From: an uncultured Desulfomonile sp.
GTDB taxonomy: Bacteria > Desulfobacterota > Desulfomonilia > Desulfomonilales > Desulfomonilaceae
DNA length: 56,570 bases
Reading direction: 5' to 3'
Assembly: GCA_903896745.1 (NCBI GenBank)
Contig: CAITZA010000035.1
Span: 1-56,570 of the forward strand
The position numbers and the translations under genes are program-made. Positions 8,334-16,857 of the stretch are shown here, one piece after another. Position 1 is the first letter of the stretch. Every line of letters begins with the position of its first letter. Under the pieces are notes generated by a model that searched no databases, had not been told where the DNA came from, and saw nothing but the letters and a program-made list of their open reading frames with translations.

Positions 8334-9143
8334 ATGTTTCTCATGAAATTGTTACGACTTTTTGCAGGTTTGATGCTAGTCGTTTTTTTTATGGCCGGGT
8401 TGTCAGTTCACGCTGCTGACCCCAAAGCGGTAGAATCGTCCAAGGAAGCGGTTGATGGTTGTGTGGAACCGGCCGCTGGCCCGATTCCTGAAAATCAGGC
8501 CGCTACTGCAAAGGCCCAGACGAATGCCGTGTCAGCGAGTCCGGCAATCGCAAGGGTCGGTTCTCCGGCTCCGAATTTTGAAGCTCCATCTTATTTGAAC
8601 GGGAGCTTCAAGAATATCAAGCTGTCAGATTTCAAGGGCAAATGGGTCATTCTGTGCTTCTATCCCGGTGACTTCACGTTTGTCTGACCCACCGAAATTG
8701 CGTCAGTTGGCGCAAAATACGACGAAATTTCCAAATTAAATGCGCAAGTGCTCGCGATGAGCGTTGACAGCCGTTTCTCACACAAGATTTGGGATGAAAC
8801 CGAGCTTTCGAAGATGATTCCCAAGGGGCTTCCTTTTCCGCTTTTGAGCGACGCTGGAGGCAATATTGGCAAGGTTTATGGAGTATATGACTCCAAGGCA
8901 GGGGTTGATATCAGGGGACGCTTCATAATCGATCCTGATGGAGTAATCCAGGCCATTGAAATACTGGCGCCGCCAGTGGGCAGGAATGTTTCCGAATTGA
9001 TTAGACAGCTCCAGGCTTTTCAGCATGTAAGGACCACGGGCGAGGCAACCCCGGCTAGCTGGACACCAGGTCAGCAGACGTTGAAACCAAGGCCCGAACT
9101 TGTGGGAAATGTTTGGAAAGAGTGGAAAGTAAAGGACAAGTAG
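8334..9143 (+). CDS. Exported selenocysteine peroxiredoxin (AhpC/Prx1 type)
   Basis: A 269-residue peroxiredoxin whose catalytic codon is TGA (8685-8687), residue 118. Both sides are open in one frame and continue the family signature: GDFTFV, then TGA, then PTE. In ordinary peroxiredoxins this position is the peroxidatic Cys, so selenocysteine is the natural reading. A signal peptide at residues 1-30 (ending VHAAD) and an Ala/Pro-rich spacer precede the domain, placing it outside the cytoplasm. The C-terminal motif that normally holds the resolving Cys (CPAxWxPG) reads TPASWTPG, and no Cys occurs after residue 118, so a one-Sec mechanism or an external reductant is likely. ATG 8334 follows GAAAGGGGG. 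Homologous selenoperoxiredoxins are known from anaerobes. Confidence 0.92.
8698..8715 (+). promoter_or_regulatory. Bacterial SECIS-like hairpin
   Basis: Ten nt after the TGA codon, TTGCGTC pairs with GGCGCAA (seven pairs, one T-G wobble) around the loop AGTT. Position just 3' of the UGA and a G-U in the apical loop are the hallmarks of bacterial SECIS elements, which recruit SelB. The hairpin lies inside the coding sequence. Confidence 0.7.
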
Positions 9144-9246
9144 TCATCCTTTTTTGATAGGTTCCTGGTATTGATGATCATGTTGTCAGGACATTTTTCA
9201 ATTGACGACCAACCGTGACTCTTTTGTTTTTGTTTGATGATGAATC

Positions 9247-9270
9247 AGGCGCTATCGAAGCGCCTTTTTT
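9247..9270 (+). terminator. Rho-independent terminator of the peroxiredoxin gene
   Basis: AGGCGCT (9247-9253) and AGCGCCT (9259-9265) form a perfect 7-bp stem with loop ATCGA, followed by a T tract (9265-9270). It lies about 100 nt after the peroxiredoxin stop. The rest of the 331-nt gap (9144-9474) is AT-rich and shows no convincing gene; the open frame across 9215-9547 runs through this terminator. Confidence 0.85.
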
Positions 9271-9474
9271 GTTTTTTTTATTCTTGTTTCCGATTAGGAT
9301 GCATATTCGTTTTGGAGACGGGTTAGTCGCTAACGATAGGTCGTCACTCATTTCGCCTGAAATCATGAACTCCGAACGCCCGTTTTCAGGTTTTTTTGCA
9401 GGACTGATTAGAGAATTGCGTCAATGCCCGCTGGCACAATGCAACAATTCCGTTTCATCGATTAGAGGAAAACA

Positions 9475-11277
9475 ATGGCTCAGAAATTTGCGTCGCTACA
9501 AAATATCCACTTTCTTCTTTATGACGTTTTCAAGGTTCAGTCATTGAATGAAATTCCCTACTTTGAAGAACATTCGCGGGAAACATTCGATTTGGTGACA
9601 CAGACCGCTCTGAGAATTTCTTCAGAGACGCTTCATCCTCACCTGTCCGAAATGGACAAGAATCCACCTTGTTATCAAAACTCTGAAGTTTTGGTTCATC
9701 CTATGGTTCGAGCATTTATGAAGGAAAGCGGCGCAGGTGGATGGATATCGGCAAATGCTCCGTTTGATTCAGGTGGTCAGCAACTTCCATTTTGCATAAC
9801 TACCTCCTGTTATTTTCTGTTTGCGGCTGCAAACTATTCGGCTTCGGTTTATCCACTTCTTACATCAGGGGCAGCTCACCTCATTGAGTCCTTTGGATCG
9901 GATTTTCTGAAGGAAACTTTCATTCCGGGAATGTATTCTGGTGAATGGCAAGGGACTATGGCCCTGACCGAGCCTCAGGCGGGAAGTTCACTCGCCGACA
10001 TTACAACCAGGGCGGTTCCTATTGATTCACAGACGTACAGGATCAAGGGTCAGAAAGTTTTTATTTCGGCTGGCGAACATAATGGCGTAGACAACATTGT
10101 TCATTTGCTTCTGGCACGGATTGAAAATGCCCCTGCCGGCACAAAAGGCATCTCATTATTTGTGGTTCCGAAAAGAAGGCATGATTCCCGTGGCGACCTT
10201 GTCTCTAACGATGTTTTATGTTCGGGAGTCTACCACAAGCTCGGCTACAAGGGCGCCCCGATCACGCATCTGATTTTTGGTGATAACGACGATTGCATCG
10301 GCTACCTCGTCGGTGAGCCTAACAAAGGTCTAAGCTACATGTTTCAGATGATGAATGAGGCCAGGCTCGAAGTCGGAACCGGCGCGGCGGCTATCGCTTC
10401 CGCAGCATATTACGCTTCACTCGAATATTCCAGGCAGAGAGCTCAGGGTCGTCATGTTTCCTGCAAGGCCCCATCCACGGCTCCTGTCCAAATAATAGAA
10501 CACGCAGACGTCAAGCGGATGCTTTTGTTTCAGAAAGCAATTGTCGAAGGTTCACTATCACTGATACTCCAGTGCTCGGTATATCACGACCGTTTGCGCT
10601 CGGAATCTCATGATGACAAAAAAAAGGCAGGGTTGTTGCTCGATTTGTTGACCCCAATTGCTAAAACTTTTCCATCCGAAATGGGAATTCTGTCTGTAAG
10701 CGCGGGCCTCCAGATTCTCGGCGGATACGGTTATTGTGACGAGTTCCCGCTTGAGCAACTCTATCGCGACGTGAGAATACATCCAATTCATGAGGGAACA
10801 ACAGGTATACAGGGGATTGACCTTCTTGGCAGAAAGGTTCTTGGGGAAAATGGCGCGGCCATGATGGCTTTCATGGGAGAAGTGGGGATTGCCATCAACA
10901 AGGCCTCAAGCTATTCCGAACTAAAACCTTATTCCGACAGAATGAAGCTCGCTTTGGAAAAGCTTGGAGTCGTTACAATGAAACTCGCGTCAATTGCCGG
11001 TAAAGGGCAGCCCGAACAGTTTTTGGCTGACGCAACCCTGTATCTGGAACTGTTTGGCCTGGTCGCCATAAGCTGGCAGTGGCTATTGCAGGGAATTGCC
11101 GCCTGTGAGGCCCTCAGTTCTTCAGGCCAGGAACCTGATTCAATTTTTTGTCAATCAAAGATTCATACGATGAAATACTTCTTCCATTATGAAACCGGTA
11201 AGATTGACCACCTTAGTGAAAGGCTCCTGGAAGATAACGACATAACCGTTAATGTTCCTGGGGACCTGTTCATCTAG
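9475..11277 (+). CDS. Acyl-CoA dehydrogenase (DmdC-like, long form)
   Basis: A 600-residue flavoprotein of the acyl-CoA dehydrogenase superfamily, which oxidises acyl-CoA to enoyl-CoA and passes electrons to an electron-transfer flavoprotein. Seen: MALTEPQAGSS (flavin/substrate region), a KVFISAGEHN strand, and HEGTTGIQ, where Glu440 is at the usual catalytic base position. The long N-terminal region and extra C-terminal domain (about 460-600) fit the DmdC/long type rather than the 380-residue type. The ATG follows GAGG. A DUF362 gene and an acyl-CoA ligase follow on the same strand, suggesting fatty or aromatic acid use. Confidence 0.9.
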   Translation: MAQKFASLQNIHFLLYDVFKVQSLNEIPYFEEHSRETFDLVTQTALRISSETLHPHLSEMDKNPPCYQNSEVLVHPMVRAFMKESGAGGWISANAPFDSGGQQLPFCITTSCYFLFAAANYSASVYPLLTSGAAHLIESFGSDFLKETFIPGMYSGEWQGTMALTEPQAGSSLADITTRAVPIDSQTYRIKGQKVFISAGEHNGVDNIVHLLLARIENAPAGTKGISLFVVPKRRHDSRGDLVSNDVLCSGVYHKLGYKGAPITHLIFGDNDDCIGYLVGEPNKGLSYMFQMMNEARLEVGTGAAAIASAAYYASLEYSRQRAQGRHVSCKAPSTAPVQIIEHADVKRMLLFQKAIVEGSLSLILQCSVYHDRLRSESHDDKKKAGLLLDLLTPIAKTFPSEMGILSVSAGLQILGGYGYCDEFPLEQLYRDVRIHPIHEGTTGIQGIDLLGRKVLGENGAAMMAFMGEVGIAINKASSYSELKPYSDRMKLALEKLGVVTMKLASIAGKGQPEQFLADATLYLELFGLVAISWQWLLQGIAACEALSSSGQEPDSIFCQSKIHTMKYFFHYETGKIDHLSERLLEDNDITVNVPGDLFI

Positions 11278-11420
11278 CGCCAATTTGCCGGAAGTTAAAA
11301 CGCTATGCGTGAAATGAGCAACTTTTCTGGAATGGAGACAACCGCATCAATGCGCTCTGTGATATAACAGGATCTTCAGATTTGGAGAGAAATCCATATT
11401 AGTTCAGGTGGCTTTAAAAG

Positions 11421-12740
11421 ATGTCAAATTTTGTCGTTTCCGTAAAAAAATTCAATAGGCCGTTGGAATCGGTCAGGGAGTTGGTTGAGCTTACCAGGGG
11501 TTTCGACAGGTTAAGATCGACCGACCATGTTTTCATCAAGCCAAATATAGTCTTTTGGAGTAAGGCTGTGTCGTTTCCGAAATTCGGCGTAATTACTACA
11601 TCCCGAATTGTGGAAGATATGGTTATACTACTCAAGGACATGGGGGTATCAAACATCACTATTGGAGAAGGCACAGTGGTGTTTGACCCAAAAGACAAAC
11701 TGACTCAAAAGGACGCCTATCTGAAGCTGGGTTACGATCTACTCGCAGCCAGATATGGGGTCAAGCTCTTTAATGTGTTTGAAGGCTCTTTCCAAAAAAT
11801 TGAGCTTTGTAATGGGATAAGCCTGAATTTTAGTTCAGAGGTTATGAACAGTGACTTTATTGTCAACATTCCTGTTCTGAAAACGCACGCCCAGACGGTT
11901 GTAAGCCTGGGCATCAAGAATATGAAGGGAACAATAGATATCCAGAGCCGAAAAAAGTGCCATAGCCCCAATCCGGGTACAGATCTTAACTTCATGGTCT
12001 CAATGCTTGCGGATAGACTTCCCCACGGTTTTACACTGATTGACGGCATTTTCACGAACGAGCGAGGACCAGGTTTTGATGGAAAAGCCCATCGTAGCGA
12101 CATCATAGCGGGTTCGACTGATGTTCTTTCCGCAGACCTGGTCGGGGCCAAACTCTTAGGGTACAGCGCCGACCAAGTCCCCCATCTGGCTCAAGCGGCC
12201 AGAAACAGGAACCGGCCTACTGATTTATCCGATATTTCCATAGTGGGTGAGAATATTGAATCTTTAATCAAATTTCATGACTACTCTTTCCCCTACAATC
12301 AGGATAATTCTTTGCCCATGCCGTTACAAAAATTGGGCATTTCCGGAATCTCCTATCCCAAATATGATTTGAGCCTATGCACCTATTGTTCACTCCTGAC
12401 CGGAGCGGTTCTCACATCCATCGCCATGGCATGGAAAGGCAAGAAATGGAATGATGTTGAAATTCTTACCGGAAAGATAATGAAGCCTACGCCAGGCAAA
12501 AAAAGCATCCTCATCGGTAAGTGTTTATACGAGGCTAACAAAGACCACCCTGATAAGGACAACCTCATTTTTGTCAAAACCTGTCCCCCTCAACCCGAAG
12601 CAATATTGGATGCGCTGCACAAATTCGATGTAGATGTGGCCCCGGAGTTGCTCACAAATATGGAAATGGTTCCTGCGCTTTTTTCCAAAAAATACGCGGA
12701 GAAAACAGAATTTGACGATTCATTTTATCAGATCCAATAA
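11421..12740 (+). CDS. DUF362 family protein
   Basis: A 439-residue protein whose first 290 residues fit DUF362: HVFIKPNIVFW near residue 35, VNIPVLKTHAQTVV in the middle, and LTLIDGIF-like segments after it. Many DUF362 proteins carry a ferredoxin domain; this one does not, but the C-terminal third holds spaced cysteines (CTYC, KCLYE, KTCPP) that could bind a metal. The family is linked to anaerobes and has no settled function. It lies 143 nt after the acyl-CoA dehydrogenase and upstream of the acyl-CoA ligase, so a role in the same pathway is possible. Confidence 0.75.
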   Translation: MSNFVVSVKKFNRPLESVRELVELTRGFDRLRSTDHVFIKPNIVFWSKAVSFPKFGVITTSRIVEDMVILLKDMGVSNITIGEGTVVFDPKDKLTQKDAYLKLGYDLLAARYGVKLFNVFEGSFQKIELCNGISLNFSSEVMNSDFIVNIPVLKTHAQTVVSLGIKNMKGTIDIQSRKKCHSPNPGTDLNFMVSMLADRLPHGFTLIDGIFTNERGPGFDGKAHRSDIIAGSTDVLSADLVGAKLLGYSADQVPHLAQAARNRNRPTDLSDISIVGENIESLIKFHDYSFPYNQDNSLPMPLQKLGISGISYPKYDLSLCTYCSLLTGAVLTSIAMAWKGKKWNDVEILTGKIMKPTPGKKSILIGKCLYEANKDHPDKDNLIFVKTCPPQPEAILDALHKFDVDVAPELLTNMEMVPALFSKKYAEKTEFDDSFYQIQ

Positions 12741-12835
12741 TACTGTTTGAAAACCAACGCGGGCGTCCTGTCCGTCTGAAATCTTGTATTGCATGGAATC
12801 TCTTAATTTTTTTGGATGTTTTTTCATGAAATAAG

Positions 12836-12851
12836 TTGACAGGAATGTCAA
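12836..12851. promoter_or_regulatory. Inverted repeat upstream of acyl-CoA ligase
   Basis: TTGACA and TGTCAA flank GGAA as a perfect 6-bp dyad, 120 nt upstream of the ligase ATG. A CATAAT hexamer follows at 12867-12872. The arrangement could be a repressor operator overlapping a promoter, but the spacing between the -35-like TTGACA and CATAAT (25 nt) is too long for a standard promoter, so the call is weak. Confidence 0.3.
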
Positions 12852-12970
12852 TCAAGTTAGGATTGCCATAATAGTCAGTTCTCCTCAGTAACTGAGCTGA
12901 AACTGCGTGGAAAAACGGCTTAATACGGGCCTTCCACTCCAATATCTTTTAGTTTATCAGGAGACTTCAG

Positions 12971-14638
12971 ATGGACCAACCTACCAAACTTATCAGCAAA
13001 ACCCCTTCCGCCTATTCTTACCCACTGTTGATAAAGCAGATTTTGAACACCCCCTTACTGTACGCGCCTGACCAGGAAATAGTTTACCGCGACAGGCTAC
13101 GGTTCACCTATCGTGATTTGTACAAACGCATCAACAAATTGGCAAATGCGTTTAATTCTTTGGGTATAGGGGCGAATGACACTGTAGCTGTAATGGATTG
13201 GGATTCACATCGTTATCTGGAATGTTTTTTTTGTGTGCCCATGATGGGGGCCACCCTTCATACGGTCAATGTAAGGCTTTCTCCAGAGCAGATCGCATTC
13301 ACGGTAAATCACGCGGAAGACACAGTGCTTCTGGTTAACGAGGAATTTCTGCCTTTGGTTGAGTCAATTAGACCGAACTTAACAACAGTCAAAAAAATCA
13401 TACTGTTGAAGGAAGGTGAGGAATCTCCGAAAACTTCTTTGGAGCTTGCGGGTGAATATGAGGAGTTGTTGTTCAGGGCTTCAGACGTGTACGAGTTTCC
13501 TGAGTTTGATGAAAACACCAGGGCTACATTGTTCTATACGACGGGCACTACAGGGGACCCCAAGGGCGTTTATTACAGTCATCGTCAGTTAGTTCTTCAT
13601 ACTTTTGGCATGGCGATGGCTTTGGCTTCGTTCTCTTCGCCTGTGCGGTTCCAGTCAATTGACGTATATATGCCGATCACTCCGATGTTTCACGTTCACG
13701 CATGGGGGATACCGTACCTGGCTACAATAATGGGATGCAAGCAGGTTTATCCCGGACGATATGAACCCGCAATGCTGCTCAAACTCCTGCTCGCTGAAAA
13801 GGTTACTTTTTCACACTGTGTTCCTACAATACTTCACATGCTTGTATCCTCGCCGGTGGCAAAACAGGTTGACCTGAGCAACTGGAAAGTGGTCATCGGT
13901 GGTTCAGCTTTACCAAAGGGACTTGCAAAAGCCGCCATGGATCTTGGAATAGAGATTGTTTCGGCCTACGGCATGTCTGAAACATGTCCGCTGCTTACCG
14001 CAGCCAATCTGAAGCCGAAAATGTTTGACCTGCCTGAAGATGAGAAAGTTGAAATCATTACCAAGACCGGTTTACCCGTGCCACTGGTAAATCTGAAAAT
14101 AGTTGACAGCGATTTCAAGGAAGTCCCTCATGATGGCTCTACAACCGGAGAAGTTGTGGTCAGAGCCCCCTGGCTTACACAGGGCTATTTCAAGAGCGAA
14201 GAAAAGTCCGAAGAGCTTTGGAGCGGCGGTTGGCTGCACACCGGCGACGTCGCCAACATGGACCCCGAAGGTTACGTCAAGATCACGGACCGTTTCAAGG
14301 ATGTCATCAAGACTGGCGGAGAATGGATCTCGTCGCTAGAGCTTGAAAGCCTTATCAGTCAGCATGAATCGGTATCCGAGGTGGCCGTAATTGGAGTCCC
14401 ACACGAAAAATGGGGTGAAAGACCTGTCGCTCTAGTGGTGCCTAAGCCGGGTTTAGAAAGCGCTTATTCTGAAGATGATGTGCGCTCTTTCATGACCGAG
14501 TTTGCAGACAAAGGCGCCATATCCAAATGGGCTATCCCCGACAGATTCTTCAGGGTTACCGAAATACCTAAAACCAGCGTTGGCAAAATAAACAAGAAAT
14601 TAATCAGGGTGAAAGTCGCGGATGGAGATGTGAGCTAG
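12971..14638 (+). CDS. Fatty-acid (acyl)-CoA ligase, AMP-forming
   Basis: A 555-residue member of the adenylate-forming superfamily, activating a carboxylic acid with ATP to an acyl-adenylate and then to acyl-CoA. The P-loop-like motif FYTTGTTGDPKG is at 188-199; AYGMSE, the WLHTGDV motif, the hinge TDRFKDVIKTGGEWISS and the late PKTSVGKINK with the adenylation lysine are all present. The length and sequence fit medium/long-chain acyl-CoA synthetases of the AlkK type. An AGGAGA ribosome site precedes the ATG. Together with the dehydrogenase at 9475 it forms the first two steps of beta-oxidation. Confidence 0.92.
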   Translation: MDQPTKLISKTPSAYSYPLLIKQILNTPLLYAPDQEIVYRDRLRFTYRDLYKRINKLANAFNSLGIGANDTVAVMDWDSHRYLECFFCVPMMGATLHTVNVRLSPEQIAFTVNHAEDTVLLVNEEFLPLVESIRPNLTTVKKIILLKEGEESPKTSLELAGEYEELLFRASDVYEFPEFDENTRATLFYTTGTTGDPKGVYYSHRQLVLHTFGMAMALASFSSPVRFQSIDVYMPITPMFHVHAWGIPYLATIMGCKQVYPGRYEPAMLLKLLLAEKVTFSHCVPTILHMLVSSPVAKQVDLSNWKVVIGGSALPKGLAKAAMDLGIEIVSAYGMSETCPLLTAANLKPKMFDLPEDEKVEIITKTGLPVPLVNLKIVDSDFKEVPHDGSTTGEVVVRAPWLTQGYFKSEEKSEELWSGGWLHTGDVANMDPEGYVKITDRFKDVIKTGGEWISSLELESLISQHESVSEVAVIGVPHEKWGERPVALVVPKPGLESAYSEDDVRSFMTEFADKGAISKWAIPDRFFRVTEIPKTSVGKINKKLIRVKVADGDVS

Positions 14639-14693
14639 AAATAACATTAAATAAAGGCGCCATTTTAGATTAACCTTATTCTGAATCAAAACC

Positions 14694-14794
14694 AGGGCGC
14701 ATGGCTTCGTAATAACATTTTTTGACCGCTTCCCTTTTTTCGCTGTTAAAAGGCTTTAATTTGAGCGGTCCAAGAAAACCATGCGCTCTTTTTT
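14694..14794 (+). terminator. Nested long hairpin ending in a T tract (elaborate terminator or small RNA)
   Basis: Outer arms 14694-14704 and 14779-14789 pair over 11 bp with one G-T wobble (core GCGCATGG/CCATGCGC). Inside, T6 plus GACCGCT (14718-14730) pairs with AGCGGTC plus a C bulge plus AAGAAAA (14764-14778), and within that CCTTTT pairs with AAAAGG. A T6 run follows at 14789-14794. It starts 56 nt after the ligase stop. The rest of the 496-nt gap (14639-15134) is AT-rich and shows no convincing gene. It could be a terminator, a structured small RNA or the remains of a hairpin-type repeat. Confidence 0.55.
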
Positions 14795-15134
14795 CATCTG
14801 TTTTTTCTAATTTTCGATGACTCCAGAGCTTTTCTTTTTCGGGAAAATAGTCGAATATTTCTCGCGTCAGCTACCCTACCATTTCGTCAAACTCACTTAA
14901 TGCTTTAATTACAGCCTGTAACAACTCTATGGATACGAACGACATTCGATATATCAGCAATCATATTATGGTTAAAGGAATATATTATAGAAATGGGAGT
15001 GGACAATTTTTACTGAAAAGACAATTTTTCTTCTTGCATTTCATCGAATCCTCTGCAATTAGTTCCTGCCACAGGACGTCACAATTTTGCTCGAGCTGGT
15101 AGACTTTATTCCTTAAATTGGGGTAAGCAGAGAA

Positions 15135-16409
15135 ATGGGAAAACTTAAGTCATTTAGGTTCATATTGCCGCGATTATTGCAATGGTTTTGTCTAATCCTC
15201 ATAAACTGTTCATTATTATTTGTTATATTAAACGTATTTGTGTGGGGTTATTACAAAGTGGATGAATTGAGGACTAAAAGTCATGATGCGGACAAAACCC
15301 CTCTAAGGTACAAAAAGAGTAATGAAGCGCTCGAGAAACTTTTCCCAAAACTTACTCAACATCAAATTAACGAGTTAATTTCCGACAGTCGGAGAATTCT
15401 TCAGGAGTATGATTCCTACACGCAGTTCAAGGAGGCGCCATATAAAACCAGATTTGTGAATGTGGATTCGAACGGATTCAGACATTCCGTCAATCAGGGA
15501 CCATGGCCCCCCCAGAGAAATGATTTTGTCATTTTCTTTTTCGGGGGATCTACTTCCTTTGGCTACGGTGTGCCTGATCACGAAACAGTCTCGTCTCATT
15601 TACAGATCATTCTGAGTCAGCAGCTTGGGATTCCGGTGAAGGTTTACAATTTTGGTAGGGCCGCCTATTTTTCGTCTCAGGAAAGGATTCTGTTCCAGAA
15701 GCTTTTGGTCGATGGACATGTCCCGGACATGGCTATTTTTATGGATGGCGTTAACGAATTTGCCCTGTATGATGGAGAGCCTGGTTATACAAAACAGTTA
15801 AAGAAGTTCATGCAAGAGGCTGATATTCCTTTGTCCAGGAAACTGTTAAGCGAATTGCCCCTCTTGAAACTTGTCAACCATACAATGCGTCCTGCGAACA
15901 ACAGCGGACTTGGGGCAGTTTTAGAGGGCGCCGATGGGGCGCCTGAAACGGAAATGAAGCTTCTCGCAGGCGTAATCAGGCGATATCAGCGAAATAGGCG
16001 AATAATCGAAGCAATATCCAGGGATTTTGGAGTTGCGAGTGTTTTCGTCTGGCAACCCATGCCGCTGTACCAGTATGATTTGGCGCATCATATTTTCAAG
16101 GATTTTGATTATGGCAAGTTTACGCCTCACCTAAAACGTGGCTACGAGTTTGTTTCGTCAGTTTCCGACTACAGGGAAAATGGGCATAATTTTATATGGC
16201 TAGCGGATATGCAACGAGATGCTGACCGCCCCCTTTATGTATCGGCCTTCCACTATGGTCCCGAGATGTCGCGGTTTGTCGCCAATTCCATCGCCGATAC
16301 CCTCATGGCCCGGAATCTTATCCCGGCCAATTCATCTATAACTCCGAGGGTTCTATCCATGAGCGCAACCCAGCAACCGGAAACATCGCTCGCAACCGCA
16401 GAGCGATGA
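15135..16409 (+). CDS. Membrane-anchored SGNH/GDSL-type hydrolase-like protein
   Basis: A 424-residue protein with one N-terminal membrane segment (about residues 16-39), so the rest is probably periplasmic. The SGNH layout is visible: FFFGGSTSFGYG (nucleophile Ser139), YNFGRAAYFS with a conserved Gly, and MDGVNEF holding the Asn block. The last block, usually DxxH, reads SAFHYG, so the acid residue is Ser and the enzyme may use a dyad. Such proteins often act on cell-surface polysaccharide acyl groups or lipids, but the substrate is unknown. It is transcribed towards the gas vesicle cluster and is isolated by gaps on both sides. Confidence 0.7.
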   Translation: MGKLKSFRFILPRLLQWFCLILINCSLLFVILNVFVWGYYKVDELRTKSHDADKTPLRYKKSNEALEKLFPKLTQHQINELISDSRRILQEYDSYTQFKEAPYKTRFVNVDSNGFRHSVNQGPWPPQRNDFVIFFFGGSTSFGYGVPDHETVSSHLQIILSQQLGIPVKVYNFGRAAYFSSQERILFQKLLVDGHVPDMAIFMDGVNEFALYDGEPGYTKQLKKFMQEADIPLSRKLLSELPLLKLVNHTMRPANNSGLGAVLEGADGAPETEMKLLAGVIRRYQRNRRIIEAISRDFGVASVFVWQPMPLYQYDLAHHIFKDFDYGKFTPHLKRGYEFVSSVSDYRENGHNFIWLADMQRDADRPLYVSAFHYGPEMSRFVANSIADTLMARNLIPANSSITPRVLSMSATQQPETSLATAER

Positions 16410-16522
16410 ATCGACCTTCCCTCTCACGAAGATGAATGTTTGGCTTTTTTATTTTGGAGATGTTGTTACCGGCGCCGTCCAAATTAGGCGATTCGCGTGG
16501 TTTTGCGTCAAAACGGAAATAT

Positions 16523-16552
16523 GGATCAGTCATTTTTTCAAATGATTGATCC
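16523..16552. terminator. Hairpin between convergent genes
   Basis: GGATCAGTCATT (16523-16534) pairs with AATGATTGATCC (16541-16552) over 12 bp with one G-T wobble and loop TTTTCA. It lies between the stop of the SGNH-type gene (+) and the stop of gvpJ (-). There is no clear T tract on either side, so it may stop transcription only weakly or act in RNA stability. Confidence 0.5.
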
Positions 16553-16592
16553 AAACTCTTAATTCATACCGGTTGAGCCGACATATTTGATC

Positions 16593-16615
16593 CCGGTTCA
16601 TTTAATCTGAACCGG
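16593..16615 (-). terminator. Hairpin overlapping the gvpJ stop codon
   Basis: CCGGTTCA (16593-16600) and TGAACCGG (16608-16615) form a perfect 8-bp stem around a 7-nt loop. The gvpJ stop codon (16598-16600) lies within one arm. As the last gene of the gvpA operon, gvpJ could end here, but no T run follows, so an RNA-stabilising role at the 3' end is equally likely. Confidence 0.4.
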
Positions 16616-16846
16616 CGCATCCTGTTTATGAAACGCCGGATTATTGACCCACCAATCAATACCAATCTCTTTGGCCTTGTCCACAGAGCAGACTACAAGC
16701 CGTATCTGAATTGTTAATAGTTCCACGTCAACGAGTTTGATCTTTATGTCACCCGCTATAACTATTCCCTTGTCCAAGACCCGCTCCAGCAGGTCTGCCA
16801 AGTTCGTGCTTTCAACAGAATGTCTGGTGTATTGCTGAACAGCCAT
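16598..16846 (-). CDS. gvpJ: Gas vesicle minor shell protein GvpJ
   Basis: An 82-residue GvpA-like protein. The core follows the GvpA fold pattern: LADLLERVLDKGIVI, then GDIKIKLVDVELL, then QIRLVVCSVDKAKEIG. The changes GDIKIKL instead of DAWAKVSL, and IDWW after the core, fit GvpJ/GvpM rather than the main shell protein GvpA. Minor shell proteins are thought to form the tips or help nucleation. An AAGGAGGA site precedes the ATG by 5-6 nt. It is the last gene of the operon that begins with gvpA. Confidence 0.85.
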   Translation of the reverse strand: MAVQQYTRHSVESTNLADLLERVLDKGIVIAGDIKIKLVDVELLTIQIRLVVCSVDKAKEIGIDWWVNNPAFHKQDAPVQIK

Positions 16847-16857
16847 ACTGGTCCTCC

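Noticed and set aside
8283-8687. Peroxiredoxin as two genes or a pseudogene broken by a stop
   Set aside because: The stop is a TGA exactly at the catalytic Cys position, both sides stay in frame and conserved, and a SECIS-like hairpin follows; recoding explains it better.
9215-9547. Open frame across the peroxiredoxin terminator
   Set aside because: It runs through a clear terminator hairpin and overlaps the start of the acyl-CoA dehydrogenase; composition is Phe/Leu-rich noise.
12652-12942. Minus-strand frame between the DUF362 gene and the ligase
   Set aside because: It overlaps the end of the DUF362 gene and the likely promoter region, with no recognisable domain.
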